This document shows positions 34,749-45,769 of a DNA stretch of 64,000 nucleotides, one piece after another. The position numbers and the translations under genes were made by a program. The DNA lies in NCBI GenBank assembly GCA_914767715.1, contig OU612065.1:34842001-34906000 (forward strand), read 5' to 3'. Positions within the stretch are counted from its first letter, which is position 1. Every line of letters starts with the position of its first letter. This DNA comes from Membranipora membranacea (Eukaryota; Bryozoa; Gymnolaemata; Cheilostomatida; Membraniporidae). Under the pieces are notes generated by a model. It made no database searches. It saw only the letters and a list, made by a program, of their open reading frames with translations, and was not told where the DNA came from.

Positions 34749-35315
34749 AAGTGAAGTCATATGGGGTTGTTTTCTCACAATTAGGAGTAAATTTCACGTA
34801 AACTTTCGTTTGGATTGGGATTCCCACAATTTGTGGAACGTTGTATGTTAACAATGCACGTAACCAGATAGTATAAATTTTCACAAAATGCTATCTGTGT
34901 GGCTCCCTGTTTTGATTGAAAAGTCTAGGTCATATCTATGCAAACACAACTTTGGTAAAAAGATGGAGTGGATGATCAATATGTAGAGTTTCACATTCAA
35001 TTTTGGACCTGGAGTAAGAGGGGAAGGGATACAGTGAATAATGAGTATCAAATTGAAACAATTATTAGGAGATGGTTGAGGCATACATAGAAGCTGAATC
35101 ACTGGGCGGTTGGTATAAACAACGAGTAACAGCTTCTCCTTGGTATAAATCTTTATATTTCATATCACTGTTAGGCCTATGGTTCGTATTGGTGCAGGAG
35201 GATTGCGCTCATACAATTTTCGGAGATGAGAATCATGTGTGGCAGGTTGACATTAGTACGAAATTAAATTTGCAAGAATAAGTAGAAATTTGCATGAGAA
35301 CGTGTGGCCTTACCT
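34749..35315 (-). mobile_element. PIF/Harbinger-like MITE, copy 1
   Basis: Inverted relative to 57627-58249 and alignable along nearly its whole length (567 versus 623 bp). The right end reads GTGTGGCCTTACCT before TAA, the left end is a degraded AAGTGAAGTCATATGGGGTT after TAA. TAA flanks on both sides are at 34746-34748 and 35316-35318. The 3-bp TWA duplication suggests PIF/Harbinger. No transposase is encoded. Confidence 0.75.
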
Positions 35316-35318
35316 TAA

Positions 35319-37852
35319 ATCAATCACCACAAATACTGGGCCCCTTCTTTATCTAAGTAGGCAGGACAAACCTTGCATAACAAGATGTATTTCTATGATG
35401 ACGATCTGCTGCAGGGCTGTACCTATGACTTGTAAAGTGGTGGGGCAAGGGTTGTGTTGGTACTATTATGTTGCAATGAGGGTGCAACAGGGGCTCGGGT
35501 GGGGGGGGGGGGACAACAGGGGCGCAGGAAGGCCTGCAATAGGTTTGTTATTGTAAAGATAAATATTCTCAATTGCTGGTAAAATGGGAGAAAACCTAGA
35601 ACATGTTAGCCCAAATGTTATAAGGATTGTAACATGACTCATTACTCTGTCACACTCCAACTCGCTATCAGGAAAAAGCACATGACAGAGGATGTAAAAC
35701 TTGTCTGGTGTTGATTTGTGTGCATAAAGTACTTTGTTGAATGCTTTATATGTGTCAAAACTGTTATGTAAACAAAAAATAATACAATATAGTTATTGGT
35801 ATATTTCATGAGAACATTCTTTATGACTATGAGTGATTATATTTGTATGTATTATATGTATGTTATGTTATATTTTTCAGAATGACATCCCTTGATCACC
35901 GCTGTAAAACTGCATTTGCTAACCTTATTTGGTTAACCAAAATCTTGCCTCATATTTCGTAAGAAGAGTGAATCCAAAAATAGTAATTCCTCTTACAGAC
36001 AAAATAAATTGAAATGAAATTGTGTCTAAATATATGTGAAATCTATCAAATGCAATGAAATTTGGTGTCAGAGACGAAGTGTCATAGAAAAAGCAGTCAT
36101 TTTTTATTATATTCTATTATTTAATCAAATTAAAATTCATGGGCTAATCAAACTTATTGAAAATGATTACATAAAATGTCATAAAAATATCTATTCTTGT
36201 GACTTTTATCAACGTCAGGATACAATGATCTACGCCATTTGAGCTTCAAATATCTATGTTAGATGACACTGCACTATTTTTGCCAAGGTCACCCACTCAA
36301 AATTCATCATTGGATCTCAGTTGTTCTTTAAAGGTGTTGTTGAGGATGTAAGGGCTCCCATGTGTGACTATGGGTAATAGAATAGCTGCACAATGACGAT
36401 ATCCTGTAGAGGTCGTGTTCTGTTTTGGTCTTTTTGCTGAAATCGGGCCATGTTTTTACCAAAGACGTAATCAATGATTACTATACTCCATCAAGAGTTA
36501 ACCAGGGGAAGGCAATTTCTCTTTTATTCATGATCTGTACTACTCACCCTTGTAACATTTATTATATGTCAATCTTGAATAATCTCGGCATTGAATAAGA
36601 GTGATGACAATGATTGATGGTCAAAATTAACTAAGCAATGCCAAGATTTAAATTATTTTCCCATGTAGTTCAGAATTTCTGCATTTCTGAATATCTCCAT
36701 TGTTGATCATAGTCCCAAAAAAAAGCTTGCAGGTAAAAAGTCAAATGAATTATTTTAGCAAATTGTGAGCAGATAACTCCAAATTTATACAGCCCATTGT
36801 TGTTTATATGAGTTTCAATCCACATGAAAAGTATATAAAAGTGGTCCAATAATGTGAGTGGCACTTAGGTGAGTTGGGGGAGTCTATTTTACACACCCAT
36901 GCAGAAAACTTCATTCAGACAAATGAATTTAAGCTTTATATATACCACTTTCCCATCCCCCTATCAATCCTTGACCCAGTATAGTCAAGCCATTCCTTTC
37001 AATTCCCTCAATTTCCTGTTACCATTGATATTATGTTCCAATCAAGATGGCATAAGGAGATTTGATTGCTTTGCATCAGCGCATGGCAGGTGGCACGAAT
37101 GTACGATGTACAAACAGGATGTACGAACAGGATGTACGAACAGGATAATATCCGACCCTAAAATCTCATCCATGAGATAAAAACTAAAGATATAACTTAT
37201 ATTTTAATCTTTATAACCTTATTTAACCTAAAGTTTTAATGTAAGTTTTATCTATATACAATATTATCAGTAACCCAGTTAGTGTTATCAATGGTCCTCA
37301 AATTTTTTCTTCTGAATGATTTGATGTTTTCTAAGTAGATTGGATGTCTGAAGGGTGGAGACAGCAGACAGCAGTCTTGTGATTAATTTTTTGAATTTTA
37401 GATTGGGATCATAAAGGGTGTTTCTCCAGCTAATCATGCATCAAAATGAGCCCAAAATTGACCATCTTGGACCACAATGAGACATGGAGGTCGACCCCTT
37501 CAATATTCACTATGAGATTGGAAAGCCTGGGCGTGAGGTCATACCAGAGTTGTCGACTAATATTCGGCATTTTTCGTAAATGGAACTATTAGAGTGAGGC
37601 CAACTTTTCCCACCTCGAAATCTGCTTCAATATCCTTCAAATCTATGGCTCGGATTAGTCTCTGTGATTAAAACTTGTTTTATCAAATCTTGAAGAAATA
37701 GCATGAGTTTACAGCTTTTTTATGGTTTTTGACATCATTCCAACCTACGCAAGCCTCACTTTGATAAGTCATAACTTCAGTCCTAATTTCTTAATTGAGC
37801 TGTTCTCAGGCTCATTTCAAAGCTTATAACCTGGAGCAGTTTCTTTGGTTAT
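35319..37852. other. No gene seen
   Basis: Contains a G run at 35501-35513 and a three-unit tandem GTACGAACAGGAT repeat at 37096-37145. The several 60-100 codon open frames lack motifs or splice partners. Confidence 0.45.
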
Positions 37853-37856
37853 TTAA

Positions 37857-38223
37857 AGGGCAACCAAGGTTTCGCAGCAATGCATTAGTGGGTAGTAAAT
37901 ATGGTGCTAGGCAGCATCAGCTTTGTGCATTAGGCGATGCAAAACTCAAAGTAGTTGCTGACTCTAAGCTGGGTAACACTTCAGTTTAGGGAAGGTTCCA
38001 AGACTTTGCTGTAATAATTATAGAGCACAGGCTAAATAATAACAGGAACAGGAAACTGCTATATGGTATTCTCTTTTAGCTGAGTTTGAGTACCTGATGG
38101 ATGAATTGTTTCACAAGAATTCTGGCTAAATAATCATCAGAATTAGATTTTGTATTTTTTCCAATGCAGAAGGTGCAATCTGCTATCAATCAATGAGAAC
38201 TTGTTTGAAACCTTGGTTGCCCT
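37857..38223 (+). mobile_element. TTAA-flanked MITE, copy 1 (367 bp)
   Basis: Terminal inverted repeat AGGGCAACCAAGGTTTC at the left and its reverse complement at the right. TTAA lies directly outside both ends (37853-37856 and 38224-38227). It is the inverted homologue of 40943-41319, at high identity throughout. TTAA target sites are typical of the piggyBac superfamily. The open frame inside (37795-37989) is incidental. Confidence 0.85.
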
Positions 38224-38285
38224 TTAAAGGTTTATTCCATGTATGATTTAACAAAGAATTTTTGTTCAATTATGATGCAACTTGC

Positions 38286-38491
38286 AACCATTAATAAAAA
38301 CTCAGTTTTTCTGATCAGCATCAATATTTTTCCCTGCTAATTTGGTGCTATTCAACTGGACTATAATTTATAGGACAAAATGTATATATTATATACATTT
38401 TGTCCTATAAATTATAGTCCAGTTGAATAGCACCAAATTAGCAGGGAAAAATATTGATGCTGATCAGAAAAACTGAGTTTTATTAATGGTT
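38286..38491. repeat. Near-perfect 206-bp palindrome
   Basis: Arms of 103 and 102 bases centred at 38389 (TGTATATA-T-TATATACA) are exact reverse complements apart from one T fewer in a homopolymer. Such identity implies a very recent foldback event or strong gene conversion. A transcript through it would form a 100-bp hairpin. It sits about 200 bases before an exon. Confidence 0.9.
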
Positions 38492-38687
38492 ATTAATGGT
38501 TATATATTTCTATATACTATATACTTAACCATCGTATATATTAATTTTGTATATATTTCTATATACTATTAATCAAAACAGATTGATAATCTCATCTAAG
38601 CTACTTATATTTTCGGAAAAAATTGGAATGCGAGCATTGCTGCTATCATATTATCGCTTGTGCTCACTGCTCACTATCTTTCTCTAG

Positions 38688-39734
38688 ATATGAACATACT
38701 GCGAACCAGGAAGTGGCTCTCGAGTATGCCAGCAGTATTCGTCAGCTGCCAATTCCGATAATAAGGATACGTAACAGGGATATTATGCTGATGTCTAGAC
38801 GTAAATACGATGCAGAAAGGCACAGAATTAAAGATACAGACAAAAGAAAGGATAAACGATCTAAGTCAACAACAAAGGAAAATGTAGGTGAATTTATTAT
38901 GTGCAAATATTTGATTCTTATCAATCAAAAGCAAAATGATGTAGCCAATTTGTCATATCACTAGATAGGAATTTTTAGACTGTTTTGATCGCTGACGGCT
39001 AATTGTGATCGGGGATTATTTCTTAGGACGGCTGCTGTAGAAACTTGTTGGCAACTGCTTAGTCAAGTCAAGTAGATTTCTGAATGAGGCTAAAATCATT
39101 CAGAAACTTTTTACAGCAAAGGGGCTTCACCTTTGTGTTTACAACATTTGTATTGATTCTATTTGTGAAGCATGATACTCCTATTTATGTCTTTAAGTTT
39201 GTCTCTATTCAATCAGTGATATATGATATATATTATGGTAACTGCTGCAAAACCTAAGATGCATTCTACCGGAAATAACTCAACAAGAATTTTTTGTGGA
39301 GATAAATAACAAATGTATCCCCTTCAGATTCAGCATGAAAATAAAATTGATATAACGTTAAATCTAATATTACAATCAACTAACACTTGATTTGATAAGA
39401 TAACACAGCTTTATTTCCAGTCAAAATAATGTTTCAACAAATAAAACTGAGGTCGGTGAGAGTTTTGTTATTTCTTATGAGAATTTAACTGGTCTGTGCC
39501 CTACAATGTATAAAGCATTAATATAGTCATTTGAGAGATCAATCATCAGTTAAAGCAGTCACCGTTTTAAAAAAAAAACTTCATGGATGTACATACTTTT
39601 TGAATTTCTCAGACTAGATTTGAAGCTTACTTTCGTGGTTTCCTCTTCTTATCCTCTAATTTTTTTTTCAGACTCCAGCAGATGGCCATAGTCTACACGA
39701 CCTTCAATCTGCACAACAGCTAAAAGCACAATAA
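38688..39734 (+). CDS. 3' end of an unrecognised basic protein (2 exons, partial)
   Basis: Exon 38688-38883 enters in phase 2 after TTTCTCTAG and leaves in phase 0 at AAT/GTAGGT. Exon 39672-39734 follows a T-rich acceptor and ends at TAA. The product starts YEHTANQEVALEYASSI, has a hydrophobic-basic middle (IPIIRIRNRDIML) and a run of Lys/Arg, and ends in a short Gln-rich tail. A poly(A) signal AATAAA is at 39849. Upstream exons were not found. The last exon overlaps, antisense, the second exon of the small secreted peptide gene on the minus strand, so one of the two models may be wrong. Confidence 0.45.
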
Positions 39735-40063
39735 CCATTAAACAGTAAACAAAACAATGATGACAGTTCTAAATAGCTTTTAAGGAAGTTACCATACCTC
39801 AGACAATAAGTTAGGTGATTGTTACACGCAATAGATTCAAATTTAATTAATAAAAGAGACACAGCTGAAAAACTACATTTGATTTGTTCTCTTTCTTTAT
39901 AAAATAAAATACAGTACAACAATGCCTTAATGTAAACGTACAATATCTGAAATTTTTGCAAGGTGCATACGGCACCATAGAAGCCAATGGTATTCATAGA
40001 AGGTAACCAGTCAAACTTACCAAGTGCAGCCATAACGAGAGATACCAGTGCAATTACCTTCAT
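39649..40063 (-). CDS. Small secreted peptide (2 exons, about 37 aa)
   Basis: Exon 40021-40063 encodes the signal peptide MKVIALVSLVMAAL and donates in phase 1 at CTTG/GTAAGT. Exon 39649-39719 follows GCTTTTAG and reads VVQIEGRVDYGHLLESEKK before ending. A T9 run (A9 in the sense strand, 39660-39668) sits in the Lys codons. With nine A the frame stops soon after (TAA at 39649-39651). With one A fewer it would run on as a longer Lys/Arg-rich tail. A possible poly(A) signal is at 39410-39415. The family is unknown. It is of the size of a peptide hormone or short defence peptide, but lacks cysteines. Confidence 0.5.
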
Positions 40064-40407
40064 TTTGCTTTGTCTGTGTGAAAAAAAGAGTGTTCAAATT
40101 CGTAAGATTCTAATGATTACTTTCTCCAAAAACAACAAAGATACAATGGTATTCTATTTAACCTCACAGACAATTAAAAATACCTATCTTGCATTCAAAG
40201 AGACAACAATATGTATAGCTCAAATCTTACATGTGATAATACCTTTACTGTGGTGGTACGACAGCTTGATATATCTGATGGAGTGGTCATAAGTGAGCTT
40301 TATACTTATGCTCTGGGCACTTCCATTTATAATGGGAGAGATAATAATGATAATAGTCTTTGGACTTCCGCGAACATCATCATTGGTTATTGAGCAATGA
40401 TAGTTGT

Positions 40408-40494
40408 TTGTTGGACCAATGAACTCCCTCTTCCTGGAACCAATGAACTCCCTCTTCATTGCTGGAACTCCCTCTTCCTCAGGAATAACAACAC
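40408..40494 (+). repeat. Short tandem/inverted repeat cluster
   Basis: Three adjacent units carry AACTCCCTCTTC, the first two preceded by CCAATG. The last unit plus CTCAGGAATAACAACA is found inverted at 41645-41685. This may be the trace of a small rearrangement that also flanks the nearby MITE copy. Confidence 0.6.
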
Positions 40495-40942
40495 ATAGGA
40501 ATTGTGGGTGTGGCCTAGTGTGATGTCCTGGACAATTGGCCTATCTATTTGTGTCCCTTATAATATAGGATTGTTGTGATGGTCTATATAGGAATATTTG
40601 GCTTTCATTGTGTATGCCGCTAAACAATAGAGAACAAACAATAGACTCACTGCATCAAATAATATCAGGGCTTTCACTGGCTGAGAGGGTTCACTGCCAC
40701 CAATTTAGAGCACAGCAGATCATGTTTCTAGAATTATTGAGGGGTAGTAAGCTGTATTTGATTCATAGTTGATCTCAATTAAATGGGTGTTTACCTGATT
40801 AAAAAAACCACATGTCTCTAAGTGCACTATGACTGAAGATATTTATTGTGAAATTGTATCATTTGTGAAATATTTTGAAGACACATTTTTGCTTTTGTGG
40901 CTTGCTACCCCTTCACATGGACAATGTTTTGGAAAAAGTTAA

Positions 40943-41319
40943 AGGGCAACCAAGGTTTCAAACAACTTCTCATTGATGGCCATTGATTAATAGCAGATTG
41001 CACCTTCTGAATGGGGAAAAAGACAAAATATAATTCGGATGATTATTCAGCCAGAATTCTTGTGAAACAATTCTTCCATCAGGTACTCAAACTCAGCTAA
41101 AAGAGAATACCACATAGCAGTTTCCTGTTCCTGTTATTATTTAGCCTGTGCTCTATAATTATTACAGCAAAGTCTTGGAACCTTCCCTAAACTGAAGTGT
41201 TACCCAGCTTAGAGTCAGCAACTACTTTGAGTTTTGCATCGCCTAATGCACAAAGCTGATGCTGCCCAGCACATTATTTGCTACCCATTAATGCATTGCT
41301 GCGAAACCTTGGTTGCCCT
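40943..41319 (-). mobile_element. TTAA-flanked MITE, copy 2 (377 bp)
   Basis: Inverted copy of 37857-38223 with the same AGGGCAACCAAGGTTTC terminal repeats and TTAA on both sides (40939-40942 and 41320-41323). No coding capacity. The two copies differ by small indels only. Confidence 0.85.
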
Positions 41320-41323
41320 TTAA

Positions 41324-43335
41324 ACATAGTTGATTACCTACAACATGTGCTCTATCCAATTAGCATAGTTTGGGGCCCAAGAGACAAAATACACACATGT
41401 GTTGATGTTCACATAATCAATAACACTACCATCAGGTATATTGGGCAAGTGATGCAGCTATAGAATGGTAGGGTAAGATGTTTTCTTGAGATACAACTAA
41501 TAGTCATGAACTCTTTTGTAAGGAATACGGGCTTTTATTTCATAGATGTGATACTGATTTCATCACTTGGCAGCCATTTTGATTTCCACAAATGTCCCAG
41601 ACATAGCTCAAGCGATACTGTTTGCTGATTAGTCAATATCGTCCTGTTGTTATTCCTGAGGAAGAGGGAATTCATTGGTTGGACATCCTTAATAATCGAA
41701 AACAGATCAGGACATCCTTGAATGACCAAATTTCTTTTTGTGTGTGGCATTTGTATTTTATTGTTCTATTTAGCTAATAGTTTATTAATAAGTGGAAGTG
41801 GTTTTTAGGACATTCTTTGCAGCAATGGAGTTTTTCAACAAACAGCCTGGGTCAGTTTTTCAGTGATTTGTTATCAACTCCAAGGGGTAATTTAAGATAA
41901 TAACTTGGTTTAAATCATTAAAAGGACTGCCCGGTCTAGGTTTGAAATTCATAATTTGCATCTAATAACCAGCAGTAACACCGCCCACGGGCAGGTGAAT
42001 ACCAATCAGTAAATACAATGTGGAGGCATGTGCTACGGTGTTATAGTGCTATCTCTAATTTGGAGAAAACAAACGTAATGCCTTTGTTCCTCTTATGTGA
42101 TTTCCTCAAAATTCAGAGACTGAATAGCTATGCAATAGAAATGTTGTACATATAATAATATACTTGATGACAATTCTACCCTATGTTGCCCGCTCTGTAT
42201 TCATACAGTTAAATTCACAATCAAAACTGAAACCATCACAATGACAATATTAAAAATCTCTACAAAATCATCATAAGCAGGCATCGGTGTTAATCAATTA
42301 ATGATTATTTCCGTTTAATGGAGTTTCAGGATTTCCAATGTTTTCATTTTCAGGATAACAAGATTACATTAAATAAACAATTAATCACTGTTGCTGTTTT
42401 TCAGGATGTCCTCATTTTCTCTTGCAGTCTTATGGAAGTCTGCTCTGACTTTGTTGTTATGCTACTGAGCATGAAAACTAAACATCAATACAGCTCTTAA
42501 TTTAGCGTACCAGTTACAGAATTGTGATGAATTTTAAAATGACTCAAACAGCCTGGCAGATTTCAGAAAACGAATCGGAAACAAATTATCAATTATTGAA
42601 CATATGTTTATAGAAATGAGACTCTGTACCACAAAAAGTGGTACTGACTGTTTGATGTTTAGTTACTGTATATTTTGGAATCACTAATAATTATACAGAA
42701 GCATTTGATGTCAAAAGGAACACTCAGGTTAGCAAGGTGCACCATCACATTGATCATTTGATCATTTACAAATGCAGGTATGATGTTTATTCTAATCATT
42801 TGAAACCAAGCTTGTGTGCTGTTTCAGAGGGTAGGAGTGTAAAGATATGCTGCAGAATGGTTGTTTATTTCGACTCCACTACATCCCAAAAAGAGGAAGC
42901 AGACGGTTTTTCTCAGACTTATTACCACATTTGCTAAAATGTTTAAGCTCAACTTAGATGTGCAGATTGAGGATAACTAAAGATAACCATGTTGAAAACG
43001 AATGATTATATATAATAATAATTCTATCTGTAGTATCACAACATGATAATAATAATGCTTTGAAAGAATTGCAATCGTAGTCATGGAAGCTAATATTGAT
43101 TCAATTATGAATCTTAGATATAATTGAATGATTGAAATGATAACAAGGAAAATCATCCAGAAAATGAGGTCTGTAAGACTATTTGTATATAAAGTAACCT
43201 CAATAAAGAATTGGCATCACTGTTACAATATACAGCATTTCAAGAAGTCTCTCAACTTCTCAACTGTAAGTATCCACACAGTGATGTTAAGGTCAGATCG
43301 TTGTCCAAGCTGACTAGATTTCAAGCTACAAAAAT
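41324..43335. other. No gene seen
   Basis: AT-rich DNA with scattered 60-70 codon open frames that show no motif or splice logic. Contains the inverted short repeat at 41645-41685 described at 40408. Confidence 0.45.
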
Positions 43336-43410
43336 CCCTTCCCTAACCAGGAGTTGAACCTGAGACCTTCTGCATGCCAAACTATTGTCATACCACTGGC
43401 CACACCACAT
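43336..43410 (-). mobile_element. tRNA-derived SINE-like unit
   Basis: On the minus strand GGTTCAACTCC is a perfect B box (plus strand 43350-43360) and an A-box-like GGTATGACAATAG lies upstream at tRNA spacing. The acceptor stem does not pair well. Confidence 0.5.
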
Positions 43411-43619
43411 TATGCTTATACACAAACAGATGCAAAATTGTTATGTTTTCGCATAGTTTCAACATGCTATTACAAGTGAGAAAATACACAGCATAACGTC
43501 AAAGTGTTGATCTCCATACACTAGTTGTAGGTAGAGCATAATAGCAATGAATAACGATGAAGTTTACGCTATGAAATATTTCGATAGCAGTGACATTGAA
43601 AAATGTTTGGTTTTCTCTT

Positions 43620-45540
43620 GCAAACTATGGTATTGACAAGCGGCAGTTTGGATTATTTGTCAATATAGACGCTACGAGAATACTACGAGGATCAAGACAG
43701 ACAGAAGACAAGATTAAAACACAACAAAGCCTATCAACTGTAGAAATCACAACAAGCTGAGAAGCCTCAAGAAAATAATTAACAAATACAAGCCTGAACA
43801 CTGAACTCATTTATTGAATAATAATATTTATTCAATGACAACAAGGATGGGGCAGGCCCATATAGAAAAGAAGACAAGGGCATAGCTAAACAAAATTGGC
43901 TATGTAGCAACAAGACTACTCATATAATAGAACGAGTGAATTATAAGAAAACCATCCGCCAAGATAGTGGTATAGAAAAATAGGACATGGAAGCAAGCAG
44001 ATATCCAGGGACTGCAATAAAGATTGCCACCAAGATACGATGAGAAATACATTATTATTCGAGGCGAAATAAGCCATGAAACCATACACATAGTCTAAAT
44101 ATCCAGCCATCAAAGAAGTAACGGTTGACGTAACAATGGGCGAGAAACGCAGTACTGAAAGACACTGAAAAATTAATATGATTAATGAGAAGAAAACAGC
44201 TAGAAAGACAAGGGGCAGAAAATTATGGAGTGAGGCAAAAACACCAAAAGTAAACTATTCAGGGATTACGGAAGGGCAATGATAAAGACACTGAAAAATT
44301 AACATAATTGATGAGAAGAAATATTTAAACACAAAAAATAGAAGAAAAATGGGCGATGACAAAATGCAAAAATATCCCATTCGTGGAGAAAAAACAAGAC
44401 AGAAATAGAATATTGTAACGCTGACCTAAGCTTACATAACAAAGAAAAAAATTACTATATAAGGCAGCAAAAAACAGACAGTAAGCAGCTCATATCCGAG
44501 GCCTACACCTCAGGAGAACGGTTCACATAGTTGCTCACAGCACAGCAGAATTGAAGTTGAGACACAGAAGAATCAGTCACCATAGCCTAACAGTGCCTAC
44601 AAACAATGAGAAGAATAGTAAATCAAGGTGATACTAGGTGAACAATACAGAGGAGTTTACCACTTAGCTTACAGAGCCACTGACATAAAATTGCTGCAGT
44701 GAAGGAAGCAGCAGAGTTTAACACTTGGCTAAAATAGACCACAGACACAAGAGTCTGTTATAAAGTCGACAGAAAAGAATCACAACTTGGTTAACAGAGC
44801 CTAGAGATATAAGGACCCAGAATCTATCTTTAAAGCTGCACTGGCTGACGGCAGCCAACGCATTAAGACGGCTTAAATATAGAGGCCATAGACACAAGGA
44901 TACAGAAGTGAAACTGAGCTGCGCTGGCTAACGGCAGCACATACACAAGACGGCTTAACATAAAGAGGCCGTAGACACAAGGATACTGAAGTGAAACTGA
45001 GCTACACTGGTTAACGGCAGCAAACATTAAGACGGCTTAACTTAGAGAAGCCCTAGGCACAAGGATACAAAATCTATACTTTGAGTTGCACTGGCTAACG
45101 GCAACAGCAACATATCTACTTGGATCATCACTAGACATAAGAGGCCACAGGGAGAGGAACATAGAATATACACCTCAAGCTGCACTGGGCAACGGCAGTA
45201 AATTGAGATGTTCACGGAATAAATGATAGTCAATATTACCACAGAAATACAGTTCAGGACATCGACATACAGAACCACAGTGCCATTAACCCTACTCTGA
45301 CAGTTATCCAGATTTAGGTTGAGGGATATTAATTACATCCCATTATTGAATAATTGAGCGTAGCTAAGGCAAATTCAGAGTTAGTAATGAGGTATTTGTC
45401 TCCATATTATTGGACGTTAAATGAGACAAATTAGCTTTTAAATACCTCCTTATAGTGAAACCAGCGTGGGACTGTTTCACCAATTTTCTCAAACCTAAAT
45501 TCTGTACAATTTTATGAATCAAAATAGAAACTAGTCAAAA
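43620..45540 (-). repeat. T-poor repeat locus with tandem arrays
   Basis: The plus strand is strikingly poor in T from about 43620 to 45250. It includes four to five tandem units of about 83-95 bp at 44826-45215 (each with CTAACGGCAGC and GACACAAGGATAC) and two looser units near 44158 and 44286 with AGACACTGAAAAATTAA. Read on the minus strand it follows the conserved motif at 45548-45655, exactly as the T-rich arrays follow 19150-19262. No coding capacity is recognised. Confidence 0.65.
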
Positions 45541-45547
45541 TAATTGA

Positions 45548-45655
45548 CAACCAAACCAAATTGAAACCAGTGCTCAGCAGTGTTACTTTTGCACATTGTA
45601 CACTAGTCGTGCTGCTTACCGCTGAGGTATTGTTGATTAATTGTCTGTTGGAATC
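45548..45655 (-). repeat. Conserved motif of a repeat family, inverted partner at 19150-19262
   Basis: The reverse complement carries the same AACAATACCTCAGCGGTAAG core, GTACAATGTGC and CTGAGCACTGGTTT as the 19-kb copy. Roughly 75-80 percent of positions agree by eye. Confidence 0.65.
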
Positions 45656-45769
45656 ATCTATAGTCTCATATCCCAAGCCACTGAGTCTAACTGAGCGACT
45701 ACCGTTATTTGACCACAGAACCATGAGATCCAGGACCATTATTTCATTCTGAAAATAAATCAAACAATA

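Noticed and set aside
36869-37180. 103-codon open frame
   Set aside because: No domain, no acceptable ATG context, and it runs through the 13-bp tandem repeat near 37100-37145.
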